Origin: Pirellulaceae bacterium
GTDB lineage: Bacteria > Planctomycetota > Planctomycetia > Pirellulales > Pirellulaceae
Length of the DNA: 46,530 bases
NCBI GenBank assembly: GCA_028289675.1
Contig: JANQOL010000864.1
Location: 1-46,530 of the forward strand
Direction of reading: 5' to 3'
Position 1 is the stretch's first letter. Each line of letters begins with the position of its first letter. The notes under the pieces are model-generated. The model did no database searches. It was not told the origin of the DNA and saw only the letters and a program-made list of their open reading frames with translations. The position numbers and the translations under genes were made by a program. Below, piece by piece: positions 1 through 8,686 of this stretch.

Positions 1-22
1 CCACGTAGTCTGCAATCGAGGA

Positions 23-1297
23 CTACTGCATGCTGGGCAGTTCAATCGGAGGGCTTTGGACGGAATCCAGGTAGGGCGTCAGGAATTCATAGAAACGACT
101 GTTGGCATCTCGCATCGCTTGCTGCGTGGCCGCGCCGTGACGGAGTGCCTGGTCCAATCGCCCACCAGCGTCCAACCCCAAGCTAGATAAGGTGTCGAGC
201 AACGACTTGATTTGCGGATCTTCCCGAATGCGATCGATGCGTTCCTGAGCCTGGTTGTTCGCATTGGCCTGGGATCGCAAGCGGACGACGGGGAACCAGT
301 CGTCCGGCTTCGAGCGGGCAAAGAACCAAGTTTCCACCACCACTTGCGGAGACAGCAAACTCTGCTTGAGTCGTGTGATGAGCACGCCGTGGAATCCATC
401 CCGCTCAGCTGCTTGAGTCGCGCTGCGCCACCAGTCGGATTGGGATTCGGCGGGCCGCTTAAACTCCGGCAAACCCAATTCGGCTCCCAGCTGGCTGATC
501 GGGTCCATCCCTCCGCCTAAGAACTGTCCCATCAAGGCAGCAGGATTAGCAGCACCTTCGCCAACGCGAACGAGCATGCGACCGGTTCCTTGATAGTCCA
601 GCGATTCGCGCATGTTGTACTCGATCAATGCTCGCCGGGCCGCCCATTGACGCGGCGTGTCCTGCTGAACGTGAGGCACTTGTTCCGACAGATCAACCGT
701 TTCGTCGGCCCAATCGATTTGCTGTTCTTCCAGTCGCTTCCGAAGCAACGTGGCTGGAGTTTCGACCACGCGCTGCAAACCGTGCTGATAAGCCAGCCCG
801 GCAATCTTCCGCGAATCAGGGCGAGCCGCTTTCACTTCGCGGACATCGTCGCGTTCAACGTGCAACACCATAAACTGCCGCGGCTTCTCCGCACGTCGAT
901 CCCGAGGATTTCGATCTTCCGTTGGCGGTTGGTCGAGCCGCTGCAATTGGGAGGTCAGAAAGCGGTACAGCAGACTTTCAGGGTCGTCCGCTCGGTCTGC
1001 GATCCACTGCTTCAAGCGTAGGCTCAGTTGCTCTTGCGCCGCTTTCAGATCGGCGGCCTCTTGAGCCACCTGCCGCTCGTACAATTCAGCATGTGTGGCG
1101 GCCAACCACTTTCTCTCGACGGCGAAACGCAGACTTCGATCCGCGTTTTCCTGCAGAACAAATCCGTACAGCCGTATTCCGCTGATCAGTCGCAGTGCGT
1201 CTACGCCCAGTCGCGCGTCATCGACTTGGGGCAACTGAGCGTGCATTGATGGCAGAAACGCCAACCATGCTGTGGCGGTAAGCAGAACTGGTCGCAT
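23..1297 (-). CDS. Exported protein of unknown function
   Basis: Predicted 424-residue protein. The start at 1297 is chosen over 1360 because it begins a clear signal peptide (about residues 1-20, cleavage after SMHA) and has an AAGGA ribosome site a few bases upstream. The mature part is rich in charged and Gln residues and looks largely helical. It has a Gly-rich stretch (QFLGGGMDP) in the middle and no motif I recognise. It probably acts in the periplasm or at the cell surface. It ends 22 bases from the left edge of the window and is complete. No function is proposed. The next gene to the right, also on the minus strand, is a secreted oxidoreductase, 166 bases away, so cotranscription is possible but unproven. 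Confidence 0.75.
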   Translation of the reverse strand: MRPVLLTATAWLAFLPSMHAQLPQVDDARLGVDALRLISGIRLYGFVLQENADRSLRFAVERKWLAATHAELYERQVAQEAADLKAAQEQLSLRLKQWIADRADDPESLLYRFLTSQLQRLDQPPTEDRNPRDRRAEKPRQFMVLHVERDDVREVKAARPDSRKIAGLAYQHGLQRVVETPATLLRKRLEEQQIDWADETVDLSEQVPHVQQDTPRQWAARRALIEYNMRESLDYQGTGRMLVRVGEGAANPAALMGQFLGGGMDPISQLGAELGLPEFKRPAESQSDWWRSATQAAERDGFHGVLITRLKQSLLSPQVVVETWFFARSKPDDWFPVVRLRSQANANNQAQERIDRIREDPQIKSLLDTLSSLGLDAGGRLDQALRHGAATQQAMRDANSRFYEFLTPYLDSVQSPPIELPSMQ

Positions 1298-1462
1298 GCG
1301 AATGGTCCTTCTGCTGGTCTTGGCTTGGCAGCCGCCGATGTTGTGACCGCCGCAACGCACTGTTCATTATAGGTCACCGCGCCGGGCAAGGCTCTGTGTA
1401 ATAGTTCATTAGCTGCAACGAGGTAGCTCCGTTCCGACCAGCCCCGCTGGACAGCTGGTTGG

Positions 1463-2500
1463 TCAGGGATCGATGTCAGCCAGTTTGGCTTGCGCCTCTC
1501 GGTCGGCTCGCGCACGCACTTCGGCTAATGGAATTACCGCGCCGTCCTGAGCGCGCGACTCGTCCGCCGCCGCCATGAACGTAAACATCTCCAACGTTTC
1601 CTGGGGACTGACGGGCGCCGCTCCTCCCACGAAGAAATCGGCAATCTGTGTGACTAAGGGAGCATAACCTTCGTACTTGCCACTCAGATCAATTTCCTTT
1701 TTGCCAAACACGACCAAGCCATAGCCGCCGGCCCGGCCACGAAGACCACGGAAGGTGCCAATCCGCCCGTTTTCCCAACGGCCGGTAACCACATCGCAAT
1801 CGTCGGTGTGCGTGCGTGTTACCGATTGGCAACCCGTTCCCATGGCCGTATACAGCGTTTCCACACCATGGATTCCATACCAGGCTAGATCCATGTGATG
1901 GACTTCGAGGTCGCAAGGGCTCCACGCTGCAGCACCTCGCACTTGGTCAGCTTGCGCTCGAAAGCGGGCAATACTAGGACTGAATCGCAGTGACGAGCTA
2001 CTGAACCAGCGAGCGTCGTACTTCTTCGCCAGCAAGTCGATCACGATCGCCTCAGTCAGGTCCGCAGCCAGAGGTTTGTCGATGAACACTGGCTTGCCAG
2101 CGCGAAAAACTGGCAGCACTTGCTCCAAGTGCTTGCGGCCATCGACGCTTTCCAGCAGAACGGCGTCCACCTGCCCAAGTAAGGCCTCGATCGAATCGAC
2201 GATTTCTATCCCCATACCCGCGATTTGCTCCGTGAACTTGTCCACACGATCGCGACTAGCGGCGATGTCCGAACTGCCGCCAGGGAATGCGGCCACCACA
2301 CGCATCTTCGCCAAGTTGCCGGCCGCATCCGGTGCGTTGATCAGCTTGGCAAAGGCAGGCGCGTGGGATGTGTCCAAGCCGATGATGCCGACGCGCAGAT
2401 CCGCATCCGATCCATCGGCGTCTTCTTGAGCGCGGCTGACCAGCGGCAGACAGAGAATGGCGAGTACCAACATGAGATGGGATTGTGCAAATCGACGCAT
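1463..2500 (-). CDS. Exported Gfo/Idh/MocA-family oxidoreductase
   Basis: 345 residues. The N-terminus is a signal peptide (MRRFAQSHLMLVLAILCLP..., cleavage near SRA-QE). A Rossmann-type start follows (LRVGIIGLDTSHA), then a FIDKPLA motif matching the EKP motif that carries the catalytic lysine in Gfo/Idh/MocA enzymes, and a C-terminal alpha/beta substrate domain. The usual GxGxxG is altered to GLDTSH, so cofactor binding could be atypical. Exported members of this family are very common in planctomycetes and are usually tied to sugar or polyol turnover; the substrate here cannot be read from sequence. The family call is firm and the reaction is unassigned. Confidence 0.85.
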   Translation of the reverse strand: MRRFAQSHLMLVLAILCLPLVSRAQEDADGSDADLRVGIIGLDTSHAPAFAKLINAPDAAGNLAKMRVVAAFPGGSSDIAASRDRVDKFTEQIAGMGIEIVDSIEALLGQVDAVLLESVDGRKHLEQVLPVFRAGKPVFIDKPLAADLTEAIVIDLLAKKYDARWFSSSSLRFSPSIARFRAQADQVRGAAAWSPCDLEVHHMDLAWYGIHGVETLYTAMGTGCQSVTRTHTDDCDVVTGRWENGRIGTFRGLRGRAGGYGLVVFGKKEIDLSGKYEGYAPLVTQIADFFVGGAAPVSPQETLEMFTFMAAADESRAQDGAVIPLAEVRARADREAQAKLADIDP

Positions 2501-2593
2501 GGTCGTCTTCCAGTTCGAGATGTTCTAAGATGGCCACTGCCCGACCGGGCGGTTTCACCTTACTCGATCCAACACGGCAATTCAGTGCAAGAC

Positions 2594-3013
2594 ATGCGCC
2601 CCGACTCAAAAGGCGGCAGAAACTGGTTGTGGATAGCCATTCCAATGGGCTGCGTCACCGTCTTTGCCGTCCTCTGCGGTGGATTCGTATTTACGTTGGT
2701 GATGGGCGTAACTCAGTTCATAAAATCGGCCGAACCCTATCAAGATTCCTTGGCGCAGATTCAACAGAGTGCCGAAATGCAGCGCCTACTGGGCGAACCG
2801 ATCCAGGACGGCACCTTTGTGTCTGGGCAACTCAGCATCAACAACGACAGCGGAGAAGCCGATTTTCAGTACTCGGTATCCGGTCCCATCGGTTCCGCCT
2901 CCGTGCACGTGGTTGCCACCAAATCTGAAGGCAAATGGACGTACTCGACTTTGGACGTCACGCCCGACGATGGAGAACCAAGAAGTCTGTTACCGCGTGA
3001 GTCAGCACCATGA
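2594..3013 (+). CDS. Coa1-like single-span membrane protein
   Basis: 139 residues starting at the ATG at 2594. A transmembrane helix covers about residues 11-36 (WLWIAIPMGCVTVFAVLCGG). A soluble domain follows, with LLGEPIQDGTFVSGQLSI and GPIGSASVHVVATKSEGKWTY. That pattern resembles the cytochrome oxidase assembly factor Coa1 domain (PF08695), in which a helix and a short beta sheet follow one membrane span. Many bacterial relatives have no known role in oxidase assembly, so only the fold-level similarity is claimed. It is divergent from the oxidoreductase gene to its left and 61 bases before the next gene on the same strand. Confidence 0.7.
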   Translation: MRPDSKGGRNWLWIAIPMGCVTVFAVLCGGFVFTLVMGVTQFIKSAEPYQDSLAQIQQSAEMQRLLGEPIQDGTFVSGQLSINNDSGEADFQYSVSGPIGSASVHVVATKSEGKWTYSTLDVTPDDGEPRSLLPRESAP

Positions 3014-3074
3014 CGCAAGGTGCCTTGCCTTGCAAATGCGTGATTCGGAGCTTGTCAATCAAAACGCATCGCCT

Positions 3075-4307
3075 ATGAAGTCTCATCCCAACCAAGATCT
3101 GATTCAATTGCTCAGCGACGGGCAGACCGATCTTCGCATGCTGGCGCTGCATCAGCTGTGCGAGGGCTACGCAGATGCACCGGAGATCTTCGAGGCCGTT
3201 CGATCCGGCTGGCGAGAATGGGGCGTCGAACAGGCGTTTCCAGAATTTCCAATGTTGTCCTACTTGCCGGTGCCCGCCCATGCCGTGGAGGACTGTTGCC
3301 CTCTAGCAGCCGAGCTGGTGGAAGGGTCTGCTCTAAAGTCTTCCGAGTCGCGCTGCGCGGGCAAGCTGATGGAACAGGTCGTGACGTTGCCAGCGACCGA
3401 CTTGCAGCCACACTTGGAACTGTTGGATGAAGTCAAAGCCAAGTCCAAGATCTTTTTTCGAGTGGACTTGGATGGCGTGCGAGACCGCATCGCATGTTTG
3501 TCACTATCCTCAGCAGAACTGCAAGCCCGCTTTGAGACAGCCGTCCGCGAGCTGGCGGACGATGCAAGTCAGTCACGCCCCGTTCACCAGGCGCTGCACG
3601 CGTTAGAAGCACTGCGACGGTTGTACCCAGAATCGGCGCCGCTGGCCGAGCTGATCAGCGCGGGCCCTCAAGATGACGGGCAGCAGGCCTTGCGCTTTCA
3701 ACTGGCGCTGCAGAGTCTAGTCCAATTCGAGCAACCAGGTGTGGAGCATCTGTTGGCACCTTATCTGCTAGACGATCGCGAGGCAGTCTACTCCGTGGTG
3801 GTCGAGGCGTTGGTTCGATGTGGAACGCCGGAAACCGCCAGTGTATTGGTGAATCAGTTTGATGATGCCCAACTAAGCAATCAGAAGTGGATAGCCCGAG
3901 GTCTGCAGCGCATTCGCGAATCAGGCTTAGCCGGACGCATCTCCGACTTGCGCGGACGTGTATCCGATCCGTCCCTGTGGGTCATGCTGTTGATCGCCGA
4001 AGTTCGGCAGCTGGAGGCCAACAGCCGCCAGCGAATCGCCGGCGAATTGAGCCGGCTCCAATCGTTTTCGAAGACACTGATCGACTCACTCACCGTATTT
4101 TCTCGATTGCATGAAAACACCGCCAGTGATCCACAGTTTGAACAGGCTCTGCTCGGGTACCTGCAGCGCGCCAACCAGTCGTTAGGTGAACAGCTGGCCG
4201 CCAAGAAACGCAAGCTGCAGCGGACAGAGAAGCGCTCCCGCGACCGCAGCAAGCAACAGGTCCTCACCCGCCACCGCCAAGACGTGCGGTATCGAAAGAA
4301 GAGCTAG
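3075..4307 (+). CDS. HEAT-like helical repeat protein
   Basis: 410 residues from the ATG at 3075 (MKSHPNQDL). An in-frame start about 39 bases earlier (MRDSELVNQ) cannot be excluded. The protein is almost all helix, with repeated leucine/alanine-rich helical pairs such as ALHALEALRRLYPESAPLAEL and DREAVYSVVVEALVRCGTPE, typical of HEAT/armadillo scaffolds. The C-terminus is strongly basic (KKRKLQRTEKRSRDRSKQQ) and could bind nucleic acid or an acidic partner. There is no signal peptide, so it is probably cytoplasmic. Specific function unknown. Confidence 0.7.
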   Translation: MKSHPNQDLIQLLSDGQTDLRMLALHQLCEGYADAPEIFEAVRSGWREWGVEQAFPEFPMLSYLPVPAHAVEDCCPLAAELVEGSALKSSESRCAGKLMEQVVTLPATDLQPHLELLDEVKAKSKIFFRVDLDGVRDRIACLSLSSAELQARFETAVRELADDASQSRPVHQALHALEALRRLYPESAPLAELISAGPQDDGQQALRFQLALQSLVQFEQPGVEHLLAPYLLDDREAVYSVVVEALVRCGTPETASVLVNQFDDAQLSNQKWIARGLQRIRESGLAGRISDLRGRVSDPSLWVMLLIAEVRQLEANSRQRIAGELSRLQSFSKTLIDSLTVFSRLHENTASDPQFEQALLGYLQRANQSLGEQLAAKKRKLQRTEKRSRDRSKQQVLTRHRQDVRYRKKS

Positions 4308-4665
4308 TTTGTCACTCTGACTGACAATTCGTGGGAGCTGCACGGACGACGGCCTGCGTCATCCATGATGTTGGTTGCTCACCATTGTCGAAGACAAGCA
4401 CCACCAGAGTAAAATGTTCTAGCCTGTGACGCCAACGAAACCGTTGATTCTCCGTACCCAGTAACGCTAGACTTGTCGGCAAGCGATTATTGTCGGACCC
4501 ACAAAGACACCTGAACCCGACTGCCGATGGTGATGTCTGGCAGGCAACCAGCTCTGGGCGGTATAGTGCCGGCGGAACAAGATTCAAACAATCTAATTCT
4601 TGGATGGCAAACTCAGTCGGTTCGTCGGCGCAGCCAGAGCTTGGCATCACCGTGGAGAATAATGC
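4308..4665. other. Intergenic stretch without a gene
   Basis: About 360 bases between the helical repeat protein and the molybdopterin oxidoreductase. Long minus-strand reading frames cross it, but they run into the antisense of the oxidoreductase and show no protein-like pattern. It presumably holds the promoter of the oxidoreductase gene. I see no clear terminator or repeat. Confidence 0.5.
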
Positions 4666-6696
4666 ATGTCGGATGTCCAGGTTTTTCCTTCGGTGTGCCC
4701 TTTGGATTGTCCGGATACGTGCGCATTGCAGGCGGGCTTTCAGGATGGCCGCTTGGTACAGATTCGTGGTGCGGATCATCCAATCACGCAGGGTTTCGCA
4801 TGCGTGAAAATGACCAAGTACCCGCAGCGGCAAGAAGATCCTAACCGTCTGCTGAAGCCTCAGCGCCGCGTGGGACCCAAGGGATCGGGACAGTTCGCGG
4901 AGATTTCGTGGGACGAAGCACTGGACTCGATCGTGCAGCGGTTGGAGGCCAACATTCGCCAGCACGGTGAGCAGAGTGTCCTGCCCTACAATTACGCGGG
5001 CACGATGGGCCTGATCGAGCGGGATCATCCGTTGGCGTTCTTTCGAGCTTTGGGGGCCAGCGAGTTGGATTGGACGATCTGCGCGGCGACGGGCGGCGCT
5101 GCCTGGGAAGCCAACTATGGGCCCCACAAGATGTCCACACCGCCGGAACAACTCGTCCACTCGCGTTTGATCTTGCTGTGGGGCATCAACGTGCTCCGTT
5201 CCAACAGCCACCTCACTCCTTGGTTGAAAGCAGCGCGGCATCAGGGCGCACGCATTCTGCACATCGATCCCTACCGCAACGAAACCAGCCGATTTGCCGA
5301 TGAGCACTGGCAAATCGCCGTGGGAACCGACGCGGCACTGGCACTGGCTCTGGGTGGCGAGATTCTGCGACTGGGAGGACAAGATCAGGACTATCTAGAT
5401 CGTTACGCCGCTGGATTGGCCGAGTATACCGAGGCCTGCCGCCAATGGCCCGTCGGGCGAGCGGCCGAAGCTTGTCAGTTGCCGGCTGAGGATATCGCCT
5501 CATTGGCGCAAGCGATGGCCAACGAACCGGCTACGTTCATCAAACTGGGATATGGAATGACTCGGAACGAAGGCGGCGGCAATGCGGCTCGGGCCGTGTC
5601 GTTGCTGCCCGCGCTACTGGGTAGCTGGCAACATGCCGGTGGCGGTGGTGCTCTGTCGACTAGTGGCGCGTTCACTTTGAACATGTCCCGCTACTCAGGG
5701 TTGCATCTGCGTCAGTCCGATCGGCGCCACGTGAACCAGAACCAGTTGGGACAGGCACTGAATCGAAGTGAAGATCCGATTTCAACTCTGTTTGTATTCA
5801 ATTCCAATCCTGCCGTGGTGGCACCGGATTCGCTGGCGGTTCGCACGGGCCTGTCACGCGAGGATTTATTCACCGTTGTGCTCGAGCATGTACAAACCGA
5901 TACGGCCGACTACGCGGATATCTTGCTACCAGCCACGACCTTTGTGGAACACCCAGATCTCTACGCGGCCTATGGGCATTACTACTTGCAGTGGGCGGAC
6001 CCTATCGTTCGGCCACGCGGACAATGCCGACCGAACAGTTGGGTGTTTCAAGAGCTGGCCAGTCGTATGGGACTCGACGACGACATCTTGCAGATGAGTA
6101 CCGAAGAACTGGCCAGCGAGTTGCTTAGCAGCGATCATCCCCATGTGGCCGGGATTACGCTGGAACGTCTCAAGCGTGAGCGCAGCGTGCGATTGAACTT
6201 GCCGGAGGATTTTCGCCCTTACAGCACCGGCAGCAGTTTTGAAGACGGCAAGATTCGGTTTTCACCGCCGCCCGAGCAGTTGTCTTTTGAAGTGCGGCCA
6301 TCTGCGGAATACCCGCTTCGGTTGATTTCTCCGCCGGGATCCTACGTATTGAACACCAGCTTGGGCGACCTGGAATCGCTACTGAAGGCTGCTGGCGGAG
6401 AACCCTGCGTACTCGTCCATCCGCAAGACGCGGAGCAGTTTCTAGTTGAGCACGAGCAGCACATCCAATTGAGCAGCGCCCAGGGCTCCATCGTGCGCAA
6501 AGCTCTCGTGTCCAAAGACACTCGACCAGGCGTCGTCGTGGCCCTCGGCCAATGGTGGGCCAAATTGGCGCCCGATGGCAAGGGACTCAACGAGCTCACC
6601 AGTCAGGACCTGACCGATTTGGGCGGCGGCAGCCTCTTTGGCAACGCCGTAGTCCACATCCAACCCGTCGACGCCGAATCGGAGGCTGCAGTTTGA
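4666..6696 (+). CDS. Molybdopterin-dependent oxidoreductase (formate dehydrogenase/DMSO reductase superfamily)
   Basis: 676 residues with no signal peptide, so cytoplasmic. The N-terminus carries a 4Fe-4S site: Cys11, Cys15, Cys19 and Cys46 in CPLDCPDTC...GFACVK. The molybdopterin domain follows (ISWDEALDSI, then NYAGTMGLIERDHP), a central part with GYGMTRNEGGGNAAR, and the C-terminal molydopterin dinucleotide-binding domain (about residues 540-670). Length and layout fit the CISM superfamily. Relatives with CPLDCPDTC often lack an assigned substrate. There is no electron-transfer subunit gene nearby; the next gene is an unrelated propeller 58 bases downstream. Start ATG follows a GGAGAATA-type site. 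Confidence 0.9.
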   Translation: MSDVQVFPSVCPLDCPDTCALQAGFQDGRLVQIRGADHPITQGFACVKMTKYPQRQEDPNRLLKPQRRVGPKGSGQFAEISWDEALDSIVQRLEANIRQHGEQSVLPYNYAGTMGLIERDHPLAFFRALGASELDWTICAATGGAAWEANYGPHKMSTPPEQLVHSRLILLWGINVLRSNSHLTPWLKAARHQGARILHIDPYRNETSRFADEHWQIAVGTDAALALALGGEILRLGGQDQDYLDRYAAGLAEYTEACRQWPVGRAAEACQLPAEDIASLAQAMANEPATFIKLGYGMTRNEGGGNAARAVSLLPALLGSWQHAGGGGALSTSGAFTLNMSRYSGLHLRQSDRRHVNQNQLGQALNRSEDPISTLFVFNSNPAVVAPDSLAVRTGLSREDLFTVVLEHVQTDTADYADILLPATTFVEHPDLYAAYGHYYLQWADPIVRPRGQCRPNSWVFQELASRMGLDDDILQMSTEELASELLSSDHPHVAGITLERLKRERSVRLNLPEDFRPYSTGSSFEDGKIRFSPPPEQLSFEVRPSAEYPLRLISPPGSYVLNTSLGDLESLLKAAGGEPCVLVHPQDAEQFLVEHEQHIQLSSAQGSIVRKALVSKDTRPGVVVALGQWWAKLAPDGKGLNELTSQDLTDLGGGSLFGNAVVHIQPVDAESEAAV

Positions 6697-6754
6697 AATC
6701 CTGTTCTTGTCTTACAGAGGTTCGCGCATCCCGAGCGCGATTTGCCGGACAACG

Positions 6755-7525
6755 ATGAGCGATCTATTCTCACTCCAATTCGTAAAATCGCAGTCGATAC
6801 GCCACCCGAAATTGGAAGAGCCGTCTGGACTGACCCGAGCGGCCGATGGCACACTGTGGACGGTCAGTGACAAAGCTCGACGATTGTTCCAGTTGAACAC
6901 CGATGGCGAATTGCTAGCCAGCATCAAACTCGAGCACCGTGATTTAGAAGGCATCACTTTCGACCATCATGACAGGCTACTGGTCGTCGACGAGGATGGT
7001 GACCGTATTCGCGTCCTGGATCGACAGAACGGCGACCAACTGGATCAGCGGCGGATCAGTGACATGTCGGGCTTCGCGAAGATTGAACCGGTCTGGAAAG
7101 CTAGCAAGCATGGCTTGGAAGGCATCACCGGTGATCCCGTGCGCGACGAAATCTTGCTGCTGAAGGAAGCGGAACCTTGTCTGCTCATCGCGGTAAGCGC
7201 AGATCTGCAGACAATCCATTCTGTCGTCCCACTGGGTCCACAATTGGACCCCGATCGGCCCGACGAACTGGACGCGTCTGGGCTGTGTTACGATCCCATG
7301 TTTGATCTGCTCTGGATCGTCAGCGACCGCGGCCGCAGTCTATTCGGGTTCGATCGCCGCTCTGATCAGATCGAACACGCACTGCCGCTGACCCGTAAAG
7401 AAGATTCGCAGCGAATCAAAAAGGCCGAGGGTGTGGCGCTGGACAGCGAGCAGCGGCTGCTATACGTCGTCTGCGATCAAGATGCCACGTTGACGACCTA
7501 TCGCCTGATCCACCAGCAGACATAG
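6755..7525 (+). CDS. SdiA-regulated/esterase-like beta-propeller protein
   Basis: 256 residues from the ATG at 6755; the longer frame to 6707 lacks a convincing start. Repeated blades read like EPSGLTRAADGTLWTVSDK, DLEGITFDHHDRLLVVDEDG, GLEGITGDPVRDEILLLKE and KAEGVALDSEQRLLYVVCD. This is the LEGIT-type blade of SdiA-regulated (PF06977) and phytase-like propellers. No signal peptide is visible, so it would stay in the cytoplasm, unlike many relatives. It may be cotranscribed with the upstream oxidoreductase. The fold is confident; the ligand or reaction is unknown. Confidence 0.8.
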   Translation: MSDLFSLQFVKSQSIRHPKLEEPSGLTRAADGTLWTVSDKARRLFQLNTDGELLASIKLEHRDLEGITFDHHDRLLVVDEDGDRIRVLDRQNGDQLDQRRISDMSGFAKIEPVWKASKHGLEGITGDPVRDEILLLKEAEPCLLIAVSADLQTIHSVVPLGPQLDPDRPDELDASGLCYDPMFDLLWIVSDRGRSLFGFDRRSDQIEHALPLTRKEDSQRIKKAEGVALDSEQRLLYVVCDQDATLTTYRLIHQQT

Positions 7526-7577
7526 CCAGCTTGGTTGAGCCCGAGACGTGTACCCGGTCTGGTTGAGTCGAGAAAAG

Positions 7578-7619
7578 AACAACAGCTTGCCTCTGAATGA
7601 ACATCGGCAAGCTGTGTTG
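7578..7619. terminator. Bidirectional hairpin terminator between convergent genes
   Basis: Arms at 7578-7591 and 7606-7619 are nearly perfect reverse complements (core CAGCTTGCC / GGCAAGCTG) around a 14-base loop. The hairpin lies between the convergent propeller and EF-hand genes. There is no long T run on either side, so it is a structural call. Confidence 0.55.
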
Positions 7620-7689
7620 GGAGTACGCTGATTCTGCGCTAAGGCAATGCTATGTGGCGCTATACAGGTCGGTGTTATTCCGGTCGGCG

Positions 7690-8664
7690 TTATTCCGGTC
7701 GACTGGGCCGTTGTCCGCCTCGTCCACCGCCGGGGCCGCCCTGTCCACCTGGACGACCGCCAAAGCCGCGTCCGCCTCCGGGGCCTCCAGATCCACCTGG
7801 GCCACCCGGACCGCGCTGGCCAATTTGATTCGCCAGCTCAGTCAGTTCCGTCTTGTCGAGTTTCCCGTCGTTGTCTTTGTCAAAACCCATGGCCATGCTG
7901 ACAAACTGCTCCGGACTGGGCCGACCTCGACCACCAGGACCACCTTCACCAGGACCTCCAGGACCGCCGCGACCACCAGGACCACCTTCACCGGGGCCTC
8001 CAGGACCGCGACCGCCCGGCCCGCCGGCACCGGGGCCACCAGCCCCGGGACCACCGGCTCCACGACCACCGCTGCGTTCCGCGGCGCGACTGGCCATCTG
8101 TTTCAGTTCGTCAGCACCCAGCGCATCATCACCGTCTTCGTCGAAGCGGGAGATGATGTTGCGCATGCGTTCCGGCAGCTCATCTGCCGAGACCTTCCCA
8201 TCGTCATTGTCGTCGAATGCCATCAAGCGAGCCGTAAAATCCTGACCGCCACCAGCTCCGGCGCCCCGCCCTTCTCCGCGGCCAGGCCCCCGCTCGCCGC
8301 GTTCGCCAGGTCCGCGCTCACCGGGTCCTCTGTCACCTGGCCCTCGGCCAACGGATTCTCGGTCGCCCGGTCCGCGCCCACGTCCGCCTTCACCGGGAGG
8401 GCCACCAGGACCGCCTTCAGGATGAATCTCATCGTGCGTCAGTTGGCCATCTTTGTTGCTGTCCAGTGCCAACAGTGCCTTGGTCGCATTGCGAATCTCT
8501 TGCTTGGAGATCTTGTGGTCACCATCGGCATCCAGGGCTTCCATGATCGGATTTGGTGGGGGACCTCCGGGGCCTCCGAATCCACCGCCTTCTCGCGGAG
8601 GTTGGGCCAGTGCCGGAGAGGCGGCCAACATGGCCACAGCCGGTAGTTTCAGTATGAGCTTCAT
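7690..8664 (-). CDS. Exported EF-hand calcium-binding protein with Gly/Pro-rich linkers
   Basis: 324 residues with a signal peptide (MKLILKLPAVAMLAASPALA). Five EF-hand loops are visible: DADGDHKISKQE, DSNKDGQLTHDE, DDNDDGKVSADE, DEDGDDALGADE and DKDNDGKLDKTE. Most keep Asp at positions 1, 3 and 5 and Glu at 12, so calcium binding is likely. The hands are separated by long low-complexity linkers built from GGPGG, GPGERG and GGRG repeats, and the C-terminus is the same. Such proteins are common in planctomycetes, and the role is usually structural or regulatory in the periplasm. The gene starts 22 bases after the PQQ propeller gene ends, suggesting cotranscription. Confidence 0.88.
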   Translation of the reverse strand: MKLILKLPAVAMLAASPALAQPPREGGGFGGPGGPPPNPIMEALDADGDHKISKQEIRNATKALLALDSNKDGQLTHDEIHPEGGPGGPPGEGGRGRGPGDRESVGRGPGDRGPGERGPGERGERGPGRGEGRGAGAGGGQDFTARLMAFDDNDDGKVSADELPERMRNIISRFDEDGDDALGADELKQMASRAAERSGGRGAGGPGAGGPGAGGPGGRGPGGPGEGGPGGRGGPGGPGEGGPGGRGRPSPEQFVSMAMGFDKDNDGKLDKTELTELANQIGQRGPGGPGGSGGPGGGRGFGGRPGGQGGPGGGRGGQRPSRPE

Positions 8665-8686
8665 CGTTCATCTCCGATTCATAGGT

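Noticed and set aside
4312-5382. Long minus-strand frame of 356 codons opposite the molybdopterin oxidoreductase
   Set aside because: It mirrors the oxidoreductase gene, has no domain or start site, and is rich in Arg/Cys/His as expected for an antisense shadow.
7842-8245. Pro-rich frames opposite the EF-hand gene
   Set aside because: They are antisense products of the Gly-rich linkers.
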